Shown: positions 31,707 to 39,749 of the stretch, piece by piece
Layout: every line of letters begins with the position of its first letter
Numbering within the stretch: the first letter of the stretch is position 1
DNA from: Gammaproteobacteria bacterium
GTDB lineage: Bacteria > Pseudomonadota > Gammaproteobacteria > Steroidobacterales > Steroidobacteraceae
Length of the DNA stretch: 45,653 nucleotides
Direction: 5' to 3'
NCBI GenBank assembly: GCA_025350055.1
Contig: JANXYK010000017.1
Location: 1 to 45,653 of the forward strand
Notes under the pieces: generated by a model
What the model was told of the DNA's origin: nothing
The model's database searches: none
The model's input: only the letters and a program-made list of their open reading frames with translations
Translations under genes and position numbers: made by a program

Positions 31707-34138
31707 AATCACACACCCGGGTTGCAGTCATCGGCGGCGGCGTCGTCGGTTGCAGCGTGCTCTATCACCTGACCAAGGCTGGCTGGAAGGACGTCGTGCT
31801 GCTCGAGCGTGACCAGCTCACTTCCGGTTCGACCTGGCATGCGGCCGGCGGCTTCCACACGCTCAATGGCGACCCGAATGTCGCCAAGCTCCAGGGTTAC
31901 ACGATTGGGCTCTACGACGAGCTCGAGAAGATCTCGGGTCAGTCCTGCGGCCTGCATCGTTCCGGCGGCCTGTTGCTCGCCGATACGCCCGAGCGCATGG
32001 AGTGGCTCAAGATGGCGCACGCACGCGCGCGCTACCTGGGCCTCGAGACTTCGCTGCTGACGGCGCGGGAAGCGCAGGAGCTGCTACCGCTGATTGAGGC
32101 GAAGTATTTCGTCGGCGCCATGCTCGATGCGGCGGATGGCAACCTCGATCCTTATGGCACTACGCATGCCTACGCCAAGTCGGCGCGCATCGGTGGCGCC
32201 GAGATCTACCTGCAGACCAAGGTCGAGGCGCTTTCGCGACGGAGCGATGGCAGCTGGGATGTGACCACCAACAAGGGCACGATCAACGCCGAACACGTCG
32301 TCAATTGCGGCGGCCTGTGGGCGCGCGAAGTGGGCCGCATGGCCGGTATCGAGCTGCCAGTGCTGGCGATGGAACACATGTACCTGGTGACCGATGACAT
32401 GCCCGAGGTCGTGGAGTTCAACAAAGTGCGCGGTCACGAGCTGCCGCACGCGATCGACTTCAAGGCCGAGATCTACATGCGCCAGGAAAACAAGGGCATG
32501 GTGCTGGGCACCTACGAAAAGGCTTGCGTGCCGTGGCAGCCACGCGCCACGCCCTGGGATTTCGGGCCCGAGCTGCTGCAGCCGGATCTGGAACGCATTG
32601 CCCCTTCGCTGGAAATCGGCTACCGCCATTTCCCTGCGATGGAGCGCGCCGGCATCAAGCGTGTGGTCAATGGCCCGTTCACCTTCTCGCCCGATGGCAA
32701 TCCGCTGATCGGTCCGGTGCAGGGATTGCCAGGATTCTGGTGCGCCTGCGCGGTGATGGCAGGCTTCAGCCAGGGCGGCGGCGTGGGTCTCGCGCTCTCG
32801 CAGTGGATGGTCAACGGCGATCCGGGCTTCGATGTGTGGGCGATGGATGTCGCGCGTTACGGCGAGTGGGCCACGCGCAGCTATACCAACGAAAAGGTGC
32901 GCGAAAACTATTCGCGCCGTTTCTCGATCCGCTTTCCCAACGAGGAATTGCCTGCCGCGCGCCCGCAACAGACCACGGCGCTCTACGATGTGATGCGCGA
33001 GCAAGGCGCCGTGATGGGCGACAGCTGGGGCCTGGAGACGCCGCTGTGGTTTGCGCCCACGGGCGTCGAGCCAGTCGACAAGGTGTCCTTCCATCGTTCC
33101 AACGATTTCCCGCACGTGAAAGCCGAGTGCCTGGGTGTGCGCAACGGGGTTGGTGTCACCGAGATCGCCAACTTCGCCAAGTACGAGTTCACCGGCCCCG
33201 GATGCGAAGCCTACCTTTCGAGGCTGATGACCAACCGCATGCCGCGCGCCGGACGACTGATGCTCACGCCGATGCTGAACGAGGCCGGCAAACTGATCGG
33301 CGATTTCACCATCGCACGCACGGGCACCGAGCGTTTCATGATGTGGGGCTCGTCGCAGGCACAGATCTATCACCTGCGCTGGTTCGAGGCGCAATTGCCG
33401 CGCGATGGCTCGGTGCGCATTCGTCGCTACGACATGGGCATGGTCGGCCTGTCGCTCGCCGGCCCACGGGCCCGCGAGGTGCTGGCCAAGCTGACCGATG
33501 AGGACGTCAGCAACGCAGCCTTCAAGTTCATGGATTGCAGATCCTTCGACATCGCCAACGTGCCGGCACTGATCAACCGCGTGACCTACACCGGCGACCT
33601 GGGTTACGAAATGTGGGTGACGCCAGAATACCAGCGCCGTCTGTACCAGGCGATCATCGAAGCCGGCAAGGCGCTGGGCATCATCAACTTTGGCATGCGT
33701 GCCTTGCTGTGCCTGCGGCTCGAGAAGAACTTCCCAACCTGGTACCGCGAGCTGCGCCCCATCTACGGCGCCGTTGAAGCCGGGCTCGATCGCTTCATCG
33801 ATTTTGACAAGCCCGATTTCATCGGCAAGGCCGCGGCACTGCGCGAACGCAATGAAGGCGGCGCCTTGCGGCGCGTGAGTTTCGTGGTGGCGGCCGGTGA
33901 TGCCGACGTGCTGGGCGATGAGCCCATCTGGCACCAGGGCAAGGTGATCGGCTGGGTGACCTCCGGTGGCTACGGCCATTTCGTCGACCGATCGCTCGCG
34001 CAGGGCTATGTGCCGAAGGCCTTGGCCGCTGACACGGCCGAACACGCTTTCGACATCGAGATCATCGGCGAGCGTCGTGCTGCCACCATCATCGAGCGGC
34101 CGCTGTTCGATCCCGAGGGGTTGCGGATGCGCATGTGA
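31703..34138 (+). CDS. Dimethylglycine/sarcosine dehydrogenase-like flavoprotein
   Basis: 811 residues. The N-terminal half is a DAO-type FAD domain (VAVIGGGVVGCSVLYHL at 7-23; SGSTWHAAGGFHTL at 41-54, where His46 matches the histidine carrying covalent FAD in mammalian dimethylglycine and sarcosine dehydrogenases). An FAO-M-like domain follows, then a GcvT-like aminomethyltransferase domain from about 470, with YTGDLGYEMWV. The family oxidises N-methyl groups of dimethylglycine or sarcosine and passes the one-carbon unit to tetrahydrofolate. As sarcosine oxidase is encoded just upstream, dimethylglycine is the more useful substrate here. The start overlaps soxG. A decayed mttB-family gene follows at once; intact genes of this family often sit beside mttB homologues in other bacteria. 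Confidence 0.9.
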   Translation: MKSHTRVAVIGGGVVGCSVLYHLTKAGWKDVVLLERDQLTSGSTWHAAGGFHTLNGDPNVAKLQGYTIGLYDELEKISGQSCGLHRSGGLLLADTPERMEWLKMAHARARYLGLETSLLTAREAQELLPLIEAKYFVGAMLDAADGNLDPYGTTHAYAKSARIGGAEIYLQTKVEALSRRSDGSWDVTTNKGTINAEHVVNCGGLWAREVGRMAGIELPVLAMEHMYLVTDDMPEVVEFNKVRGHELPHAIDFKAEIYMRQENKGMVLGTYEKACVPWQPRATPWDFGPELLQPDLERIAPSLEIGYRHFPAMERAGIKRVVNGPFTFSPDGNPLIGPVQGLPGFWCACAVMAGFSQGGGVGLALSQWMVNGDPGFDVWAMDVARYGEWATRSYTNEKVRENYSRRFSIRFPNEELPAARPQQTTALYDVMREQGAVMGDSWGLETPLWFAPTGVEPVDKVSFHRSNDFPHVKAECLGVRNGVGVTEIANFAKYEFTGPGCEAYLSRLMTNRMPRAGRLMLTPMLNEAGKLIGDFTIARTGTERFMMWGSSQAQIYHLRWFEAQLPRDGSVRIRRYDMGMVGLSLAGPRAREVLAKLTDEDVSNAAFKFMDCRSFDIANVPALINRVTYTGDLGYEMWVTPEYQRRLYQAIIEAGKALGIINFGMRALLCLRLEKNFPTWYRELRPIYGAVEAGLDRFIDFDKPDFIGKAAALRERNEGGALRRVSFVVAAGDADVLGDEPIWHQGKVIGWVTSGGYGHFVDRSLAQGYVPKALAADTAEHAFDIEIIGERRAATIIERPLFDPEGLRMRM

Positions 34139-34893
34139 TGCGGGCGCGAACTCACCTATCGTCGCCTCGTCAACCCTTATGTGCCGATGTGAGTGTTTTC
34201 CGGCGATCAGGTGGCGGCGATCCACGCTGCAGCGCTGAGGATCCTCGAGAACCAGGGCATGAAGGTGCTCCCCCCGCCGCTGGTGCTCGATGCCCCGACG
34301 GCTGATGGCATCGTCGCGTTCGCGCTCGCCGGCCAGGTGCACCGGTGGTGTATGGCAGTTTCACCTCGAACGTGGATATGAAATCCGGATCCCCCGCCTT
34401 TGGTACGCCCGAGTACGTCAAAGCGCAGTTCGGTGCCGGGCAGATGGCGCGATTCGTCGGCTTGCCGTGGCGTTGCTCCAATGCCACCGGCTCGAATATC
34501 CCGGATGCTCAGGGAGCCTATGAGTCACAGATGAGCCTGTGGGGCGCGCTGCTGGGCGGCAGCAATTTCGTGTTGCACGCGGCCGGCTGGGTCGAGCGCG
34601 GCCTGACTTCGAGCTTCGAGAAATTCATTCTCGATGTGGAGCAGCTGCAGATGCGGGCGGAAGTGTTGCAGCCGGTGCCGGGCGATGATGGCGCCGCCTC
34701 ACACGCCTATCGGCCGCTGCTGGCAGGCCAATCAACCCTGGGTGACGCTGACGCGACCGTGCGAGCCAACGGTGTGTATCGACGTGTGCTCGAGGACTAT
34801 CAGGCGCCAGTACGCGATCCAGCGGTACTCGAGGCGCTCGATGAGTATGTGCGTCGCCGTACGGAAGCGGGCGGATCACCGCCGCAGACCTGA
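34138..34893 (+). pseudogene. mttB: Degenerate mttB-family (trimethylamine/glycine betaine corrinoid methyltransferase) gene
   Basis: Remnant of a roughly 500-residue methyltransferase. An ATG at 34138 overlaps the preceding stop, but the recognisable N-terminus (RELTYRRLVNPYVPM, 34145-34189) is in the +1 frame and is stopped by TGA at 34190. The same frame resumes as VFSGDQVAAIHAAALRILE, typical of MttB proteins. After residue 50 or so about 240 codons are missing, and the frame shifts near 34340 into VVYGSFTSNVDMKSG (frame of 34345-34893), the conserved C-terminal third (FGTPEYVKAQFGAG, SQMSLWGALLGGSNFVLHAAGW, FEKFILDVEQLQM). Another stretch of about 45 residues is missing before the end VRRRTEAGG. 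Frameshifts, a stop and two deletions make it non-functional. The only available start inside the C-terminal piece would yield a fragment lacking the barrel core. Confidence 0.88.
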
Positions 34894-34941
34894 GCCTGCC
34901 AACGCCTCAGGCGGCAGCTTGCGCTCATTCCCGGGCGCGGT

Positions 34942-36333
34942 TCAGGCCTTGGGAGCGAGTGGCTTCTGCAGCAGGGGATCGTCGCCAACATCCACTCTAC
35001 TGCGTCGGTAGCGCATGGACAGCACGCCCCCGATCACGCCCAGCACCAGGAATATGACCGAGATCTGCGGGTTGAACCAGACGATGGCGACCAACGAAAC
35101 CAGCGCGATCACCAGCGCAATCACCGGAAACACGGGATAAGCGGGCGTCGCAAAGGGTCGCTCGAGCTGCGGCTCGATGCGGCGCAGTCGAAACAGGCTC
35201 GCCAGGCTCAGGACGTACATCACGATGGCGCCCAGTGCCGACATGGTCACGATGCTCGCCGTCAACGGCTGTCCCGCTATCGTCACGACCTGGTCCGAGT
35301 AGATCGCGGCAATGCCGATGGCGCCGCCGGCCAGAGTCGCAATGTACGGTGTGCGAAAACGGCGATGGATCGCGGCGAGCGCATACGGCAGGAATCCGGC
35401 GCGCGCCAGCGCAAAGATCTGGCGCGAGTAACCCATGATGATGCCGTGGAATGAGGCGATCAGGCCCAGCAGGCCGATCCAGACCAGCAGATGCAGCCAG
35501 CCGCTCTTTGCGCCGACCACGATCTTCATCGCTTGCGGCAAGGGATCATTGATGTTGGCAATGAGTCGCCAGTCACCCACGGCACCGGCAAAGATCATCG
35601 TACCGAAGGCCAGCAGCACCAGGGTCAGGATGCCGGTAATGTAGGCGCGCGGGATCGTGCGTTTCGGATCCTTGGCCTCCTCGGCCGCCATCGCCGCGCC
35701 CTCGATCGCGAGGAAAAACCAGATCGCAAAGGGTATCGCCGCGAACATGCCGCCAATGGTGGCGAGTGAGGGCGTGGCCTGCCCGCCCCAGCCGTGCGCC
35801 GTGAAGTTCGACCAGGAAAACCCGCCGGCCACGACGCCCATGAAAATCAGCAGCTCGATGATGGCGAGTACCGTGACCACGAGTTCGAAGGTGGCGGCGA
35901 TGGTGACGCCGACGATATTCAGCGCCATGAAGACGAAATAGGCGGCCACCGCGGCGTTGCGCGCCGAGAGCGCCGGAAACTGCACGTTGAGGTAAGCGCC
36001 GATGGCCAGCGCAATGGCGGGCGGTGCGAACACAAATTCGACCAGCGTGGCAAAACCGGCGAGATACCCGCCCAGTGGCCCGAAAGCGCGGTAGCTGTAG
36101 GCGAAGGGCCCGCCCGCATGCGGAATCGCGGTGGTCAGTTCCGTGTAGCTGAAGATGAAGGTGGTGTACATCAGGGCGATGAACACCGTAGTGACCAGGA
36201 ACCCCAGCGTGCCGGCCTGCGCCCAACCGTAGCTCCAGCCGAAGTATTCGCCGGAGATCACCAGGCCAACGGCAATGCCCCACAGGTGCCAGCCGCTCAA
36301 TGTGCGGGCCAGACCGGGTTGCGATTCACTCAT
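34942..36333 (-). CDS. APC-family permease, ethanolamine-permease type
   Basis: 463 residues, about 12 membrane helices. The N-terminal segment GIAVGLVISGEYFGWSYGWAQAGTLGF and the stretch IPFAIWFFLAIEGAAMAAEEAKDPKRTIPRA (read in parts) are characteristic of the ethanolamine permease group of the amino acid-polyamine-organocation superfamily. Its ATG directly follows the TAG of the amidotransferase-like gene. It is last in the operon with the glutamine-synthetase-like ligase, aldehyde and alcohol dehydrogenases. The permease type is the best clue that the operon handles ethanolamine or a similar small amino alcohol. Another amine or amino acid remains possible. Confidence 0.85.
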   Translation of the reverse strand: MSESQPGLARTLSGWHLWGIAVGLVISGEYFGWSYGWAQAGTLGFLVTTVFIALMYTTFIFSYTELTTAIPHAGGPFAYSYRAFGPLGGYLAGFATLVEFVFAPPAIALAIGAYLNVQFPALSARNAAVAAYFVFMALNIVGVTIAATFELVVTVLAIIELLIFMGVVAGGFSWSNFTAHGWGGQATPSLATIGGMFAAIPFAIWFFLAIEGAAMAAEEAKDPKRTIPRAYITGILTLVLLAFGTMIFAGAVGDWRLIANINDPLPQAMKIVVGAKSGWLHLLVWIGLLGLIASFHGIIMGYSRQIFALARAGFLPYALAAIHRRFRTPYIATLAGGAIGIAAIYSDQVVTIAGQPLTASIVTMSALGAIVMYVLSLASLFRLRRIEPQLERPFATPAYPVFPVIALVIALVSLVAIVWFNPQISVIFLVLGVIGGVLSMRYRRSRVDVGDDPLLQKPLAPKA

Positions 36334-37182
36334 CTAGCGGCACCTCGGCAGCACGTGCTGCGTCAACCAGTTGCGCAATTCCAGCAGACGCAGGCTGGCG
36401 TCACTCATCGCAGCGCCCAGCCCGTGCTTCCACAGCAGCGGCGCGTTGGACGGTTGGGCCTGGAGCTGGCGCAGCTCTGTGGAGAAAACCTTCAGCGCCT
36501 TCAGATCCTGGAACAGACCCTCGTCGACCAGGGTCTGGCCATAGCGCTCGGCGGCCGCAGCAATGTCGAGAAAGTCGTACTCGGGGTGATATTGCACGCC
36601 CCAGAAAGTGCCGCGTCGATGCGTGAACACGGCCGCCTGCAGCCCCATGTCGTTGCTGGCCAGCAGCGTTGCACCGACGGGGAGCGCGCCAATCTCATCC
36701 CGATGAATGGTCGGAGCCTCGTACACCGCTGGCTTGCCGGCGAACAGCGGATGCGCACGGCCCGCCTCGTTGAGCTGGATCCGGCGCGCGAAACCGAATT
36801 CGCGGCCGCGTGGATTCTTCTGCACCTGCCCACCGGCTGCGACCACTGCAATCTGCAGGCCCCAGCAGCTGCCGAAGAATGGCAAGCCTGCCTCGAACAC
36901 AGCCTTGGCAATCTCGACCTGCCGCTCCACCGGACCGCCGCCGTGGTACACGTTCAAGGCAGAGCCCGTGATGGTGACTCCGTCGAAGTCCGTCAGGTTG
37001 ACGCCTGTGGGCAGCGCTGGCGCCGCATCGGCGGGACGAATGATCTCGCACTGAAGTTCCGGCATCAGCCGCTTCAGTACCTGCGCATACCCGGTGCCTG
37101 AGTCGTAACCCAGTGCGGCTCGCTGTCGGTCGCGTATCTGCGCCACATTGCCGTCGACGACCAGGATGCGAGGCGCCGCCAC
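36334..37182 (-). CDS. Class I glutamine-amidotransferase-like protein, candidate gamma-glutamyl hydrolase
   Basis: 282 residues with one class I GATase domain. Nucleophile Cys in FFGSCWGLQIAV (about residue 105), His and Glu of the triad in WGVQYHPEYDF (about 195). Stand-alone members near gamma-glutamyl ligases (PuuD in putrescine use, IpuF in isopropylamine use) hydrolyse the gamma-glutamyl amide. No synthetase domain is fused or adjacent, which favours a hydrolase over an ammonia donor. Start GTG 37182 lies three bases from the alcohol dehydrogenase stop, with a weak ribosome site. Proposed reaction here: gamma-glutamylglycine (or a similar product) to glutamate plus glycine. Family certain, substrate inferred. 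Confidence 0.84.
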   Translation of the reverse strand: MAAPRILVVDGNVAQIRDRQRAALGYDSGTGYAQVLKRLMPELQCEIIRPADAAPALPTGVNLTDFDGVTITGSALNVYHGGGPVERQVEIAKAVFEAGLPFFGSCWGLQIAVVAAGGQVQKNPRGREFGFARRIQLNEAGRAHPLFAGKPAVYEAPTIHRDEIGALPVGATLLASNDMGLQAAVFTHRRGTFWGVQYHPEYDFLDIAAAAERYGQTLVDEGLFQDLKALKVFSTELRQLQAQPSNAPLLWKHGLGAAMSDASLRLLELRNWLTQHVLPRCR

Positions 37183-37185
37183 GGT

Positions 37186-38352
37186 TCAGGCCTGCACGGC
37201 GAGTTGACCCACGACGGCCGCACGGAAAATGCGTTCCAGATCGGCCGCGCTCACCGGGATCGGATTGCCCGACGCGGAAGGATCGATCGCAGCCTCGGCG
37301 CCTATGATCGCAGCCTTGTCGATGCTCACGCCGATCTCGGCCAGCGTGTGCGCAATACCCAGCTCGCGCCGCAGCCCCAGCACCCAGGCATACAAGCCAT
37401 CGTAACCGCGCTCTGGCAGATCGAGCACGCGGGCGACGACATCACATTTGGCGCCAATCGCGGTGCGGTTGAACTCCATCACGTAGGGCAGCACGATGGC
37501 ATTGGTGAGCCCGTGATGCGTGTTGAAAAAGGATCCGACCGGATGAGCGATCGCGTGTACGCCACCGAGCCCCTTCTGGAACGCCGTGGCGCCCATCGAT
37601 GCGGCCGCCAGCATATGCGCGCGCGCTTCGATATCGGCGCCGTTGGCGCAGGCGCGCGGCAGGTAGGTCGCAATCAGGCGCATGCCTTCCAGCGCCACGC
37701 CGTCGGCGAGCGGGTGGAAGCCTGGCGCGCAGTAGGCCTCGAAGCAATGCACGAAGGCATCCATGCCGGTCGCGGCGGTCACCCAGCGTGGCAAGCCGAC
37801 CGTGAGCTCGGGATCCGAGATCACGATCTTCGGCATCATCAGCGGATGAAAAATGATCTTCTTCTGGTGCGTGGTCTCATTGAGTATCACGCCAGCACGC
37901 CCCACTTCCGAGCCGGTGCCCGCGGTCGTGGGTATCGCCACCACGGGCGCAATGCCGGCGGGATCAGCGCGCGTCCACCAGTCGCCCACATCCTCGAAAT
38001 CCCACAGTGGACGCGTTTGACCCGACATGAAGGCGACAACCTTGCCAGTATCGAGCGCGGCGCCGCCACCGAGCGCGACCACTCCATCGTGTTGGCCAGC
38101 GCGATAGGCAGCGAGCCCGGCTTCGACATGGGCGGCGGTGGGATTGCCCTGCACGCCCCCGAATACTGCAGCACCATTCAGCGATGCCGCGGCAGCGCGC
38201 ACCATAGGGCTTGCCAGCAGGCCCTGATCGGTAACGATCAAGGGCTTGCTGATGCCCGCTCGTTGGCAAGCCGCCGGCAGCTCGGCTACACGCCCGGGCC
38301 CGGCCCAGATCGTGGTCGGATAGTTCCAGTTACCCTTGATGACGACTGTCAT
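37186..38352 (-). CDS. Iron-containing (group III) alcohol dehydrogenase
   Basis: 388 residues from ATG 38352, which overlaps the aldehyde dehydrogenase TGA by four bases. NAD site GGGAALDTGKVVAFM, metal-ligand region GMDAFVHCFEAY and the histidine cluster HAIAHPVGSFFNTHHG are all present, so the enzyme should be active. Group III dehydrogenases oxidise diverse primary alcohols. Between a gamma-glutamyl ligase and an aldehyde dehydrogenase, the natural substrate would be a gamma-glutamylated amino alcohol such as gamma-glutamylethanolamide. This gene is what separates the operon from a putrescine (Puu) pathway, which uses the oxidase PuuB at this point. Confidence 0.9.
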   Translation of the reverse strand: MTVVIKGNWNYPTTIWAGPGRVAELPAACQRAGISKPLIVTDQGLLASPMVRAAAASLNGAAVFGGVQGNPTAAHVEAGLAAYRAGQHDGVVALGGGAALDTGKVVAFMSGQTRPLWDFEDVGDWWTRADPAGIAPVVAIPTTAGTGSEVGRAGVILNETTHQKKIIFHPLMMPKIVISDPELTVGLPRWVTAATGMDAFVHCFEAYCAPGFHPLADGVALEGMRLIATYLPRACANGADIEARAHMLAAASMGATAFQKGLGGVHAIAHPVGSFFNTHHGLTNAIVLPYVMEFNRTAIGAKCDVVARVLDLPERGYDGLYAWVLGLRRELGIAHTLAEIGVSIDKAAIIGAEAAIDPSASGNPIPVSAADLERIFRAAVVGQLAVQA

Positions 38353-39740
38353 AGCTTGACCCTGAAATGATAGGACTTCGGTCGTGTCAGTTGTTCGTAG
38401 CCCACGCGCGAGAGCGTGCAACCACGTCCGGAATTCTTGACCCCGGTCCAGGCCAGCGCCGGGTCCAGGTAATCGCAGCGGTTCAGGAACACCGTGCCGG
38501 TCTCGAGCTGATCGCCCAGCGACTCAGCCAACGTGGCGTCGGCCGAAAAAATGGCCGCCGTCAGGCCGTAGTCGCTGTCGTTCATCAGCCGGATCGCTTC
38601 CGCATCGGAATTCACTTTCATGATGCCGACCACCGGGCCGAAACTTTCCTCGCGCATCACGGGCATCGAGTGATCGACATCGACGAGCACCTGTGGCGCA
38701 AGGTACGGACTGCCAGGCCGGCTGGCCGCGAAACGGCGCTCATCAATCAACTGTCGCGCGCCACGTTTTACGGCATCGCTCACCTGGTTGCGCAGGAAGT
38801 CGGCCGCCGAGGTGCGCACTACCGGACCCAGCGTGGTTTCTGCATCGAGCGGCGAGCCCAGCTGGTAGCGATGGGTCAGCTCGACCACACCGTCGACGAA
38901 CTGCTGGTACACGGGCGCCGCCACATAGATGCGCTTGATACCGCAGCAGGATTGCCCGGCATTGAAAAACGCGCCATCGGTGAGCGAGTCGATCGCGTGC
39001 GGCAGATCGGCATCAGCACGCACGTAGGCGGGATCCTTGCCGCCCAGCTCCAGGCCCGCGGTCGCGAAGCCCTTGCCAGTGGCAGCGACCACCGCATGAC
39101 CACCGGCGACCGAGCCCGTGAAGCAGACGCTGGCGACGCGCTGGTCGGCCATCAGTTGCGTGGTGTCGGCGTGCGAGAGGCACAAGTGTTGATAGACATG
39201 CGCCGGTACACCCGCCGCCGCCAGCGCTTCGCCGAAGCGTTCCGCGCACAATGGCGTCTGGTGCGAGTGCTTGAGCACCACCGCGTTGCCGGCAATCAGT
39301 GCCGGCCACACCGCGTTGACGGCGGTCAGATAGGGAAAATTCCAGGGCGCCACGACGGCCACCACGCCGACTGGCACGCGCTTGATCTGCCGCGCGAATC
39401 CGGCCTTCTCGCCCGGATCAACAGGCGCCAGTGCATTGCCCGCAATCGAGAGCATGTAACGCGCGCGCTCCTCGAAGCCGCGCACTTCACCAGGGGCATG
39501 TCGCACGGGGCGACCCATCTGCCAGCTGATCTCTGGCGCAATCTCGGCGGCACGGGCCACAAAGGCGTCGGTGGCCTTGCTCAGCAGAGCGACGCGCTCG
39601 GCCAGCGGCCGCCGAGCCCAGTCGCACTGGGCAGCGCTGGCGCGATCGAGCGCACGGCTGATCGCCGCCGCATCGTCCAAAGGCCGCTCGACATAGATGC
39701 GGCCGTCGACCGGGCTCGTGGTCTGTTGAATTGCCGACAT
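38349..39740 (-). CDS. NAD(P)-dependent aldehyde dehydrogenase
   Basis: 463 residues, full length for the superfamily. Active-site Cys in FFNAGQSCCGIKRIYV (two adjacent cysteines), general base Glu in GLELGGKDPAYV, cofactor region APWNFPYLTAVNAVWPAL and CFTGSVAGG. The start ATG 39740 has GAGGA upstream, overlapping the stop region of the glutamine-synthetase-like gene. It would oxidise the aldehyde made by the iron alcohol dehydrogenase, for example gamma-glutamyl-aminoacetaldehyde to gamma-glutamylglycine. Alternative substrates are gamma-glutamyl-aminobutyraldehyde or a free aldehyde. Confidence 0.9.
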   Translation of the reverse strand: MSAIQQTTSPVDGRIYVERPLDDAAAISRALDRASAAQCDWARRPLAERVALLSKATDAFVARAAEIAPEISWQMGRPVRHAPGEVRGFEERARYMLSIAGNALAPVDPGEKAGFARQIKRVPVGVVAVVAPWNFPYLTAVNAVWPALIAGNAVVLKHSHQTPLCAERFGEALAAAGVPAHVYQHLCLSHADTTQLMADQRVASVCFTGSVAGGHAVVAATGKGFATAGLELGGKDPAYVRADADLPHAIDSLTDGAFFNAGQSCCGIKRIYVAAPVYQQFVDGVVELTHRYQLGSPLDAETTLGPVVRTSAADFLRNQVSDAVKRGARQLIDERRFAASRPGSPYLAPQVLVDVDHSMPVMREESFGPVVGIMKVNSDAEAIRLMNDSDYGLTAAIFSADATLAESLGDQLETGTVFLNRCDYLDPALAWTGVKNSGRGCTLSRVGYEQLTRPKSYHFRVKL

Positions 39741-39749
39741 GGATCCTCG

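Noticed and set aside
34187-34195. In-frame TGA in the mttB-like gene as a recoded codon (selenocysteine, or pyrrolysine as in classical MttB)
   Set aside because: Pyrrolysine uses TAG, not TGA. The TGA lies in the N-terminal arm rather than at the catalytic position, and the gene also has frameshifts and large deletions. Decay explains everything.
32084-34342. Long open frame of 752 codons on the minus strand
   Set aside because: It is antisense to the dimethylglycine/sarcosine dehydrogenase gene, His/Gln/Arg-rich and without recognisable motifs; a by-product of GC-rich codon use.
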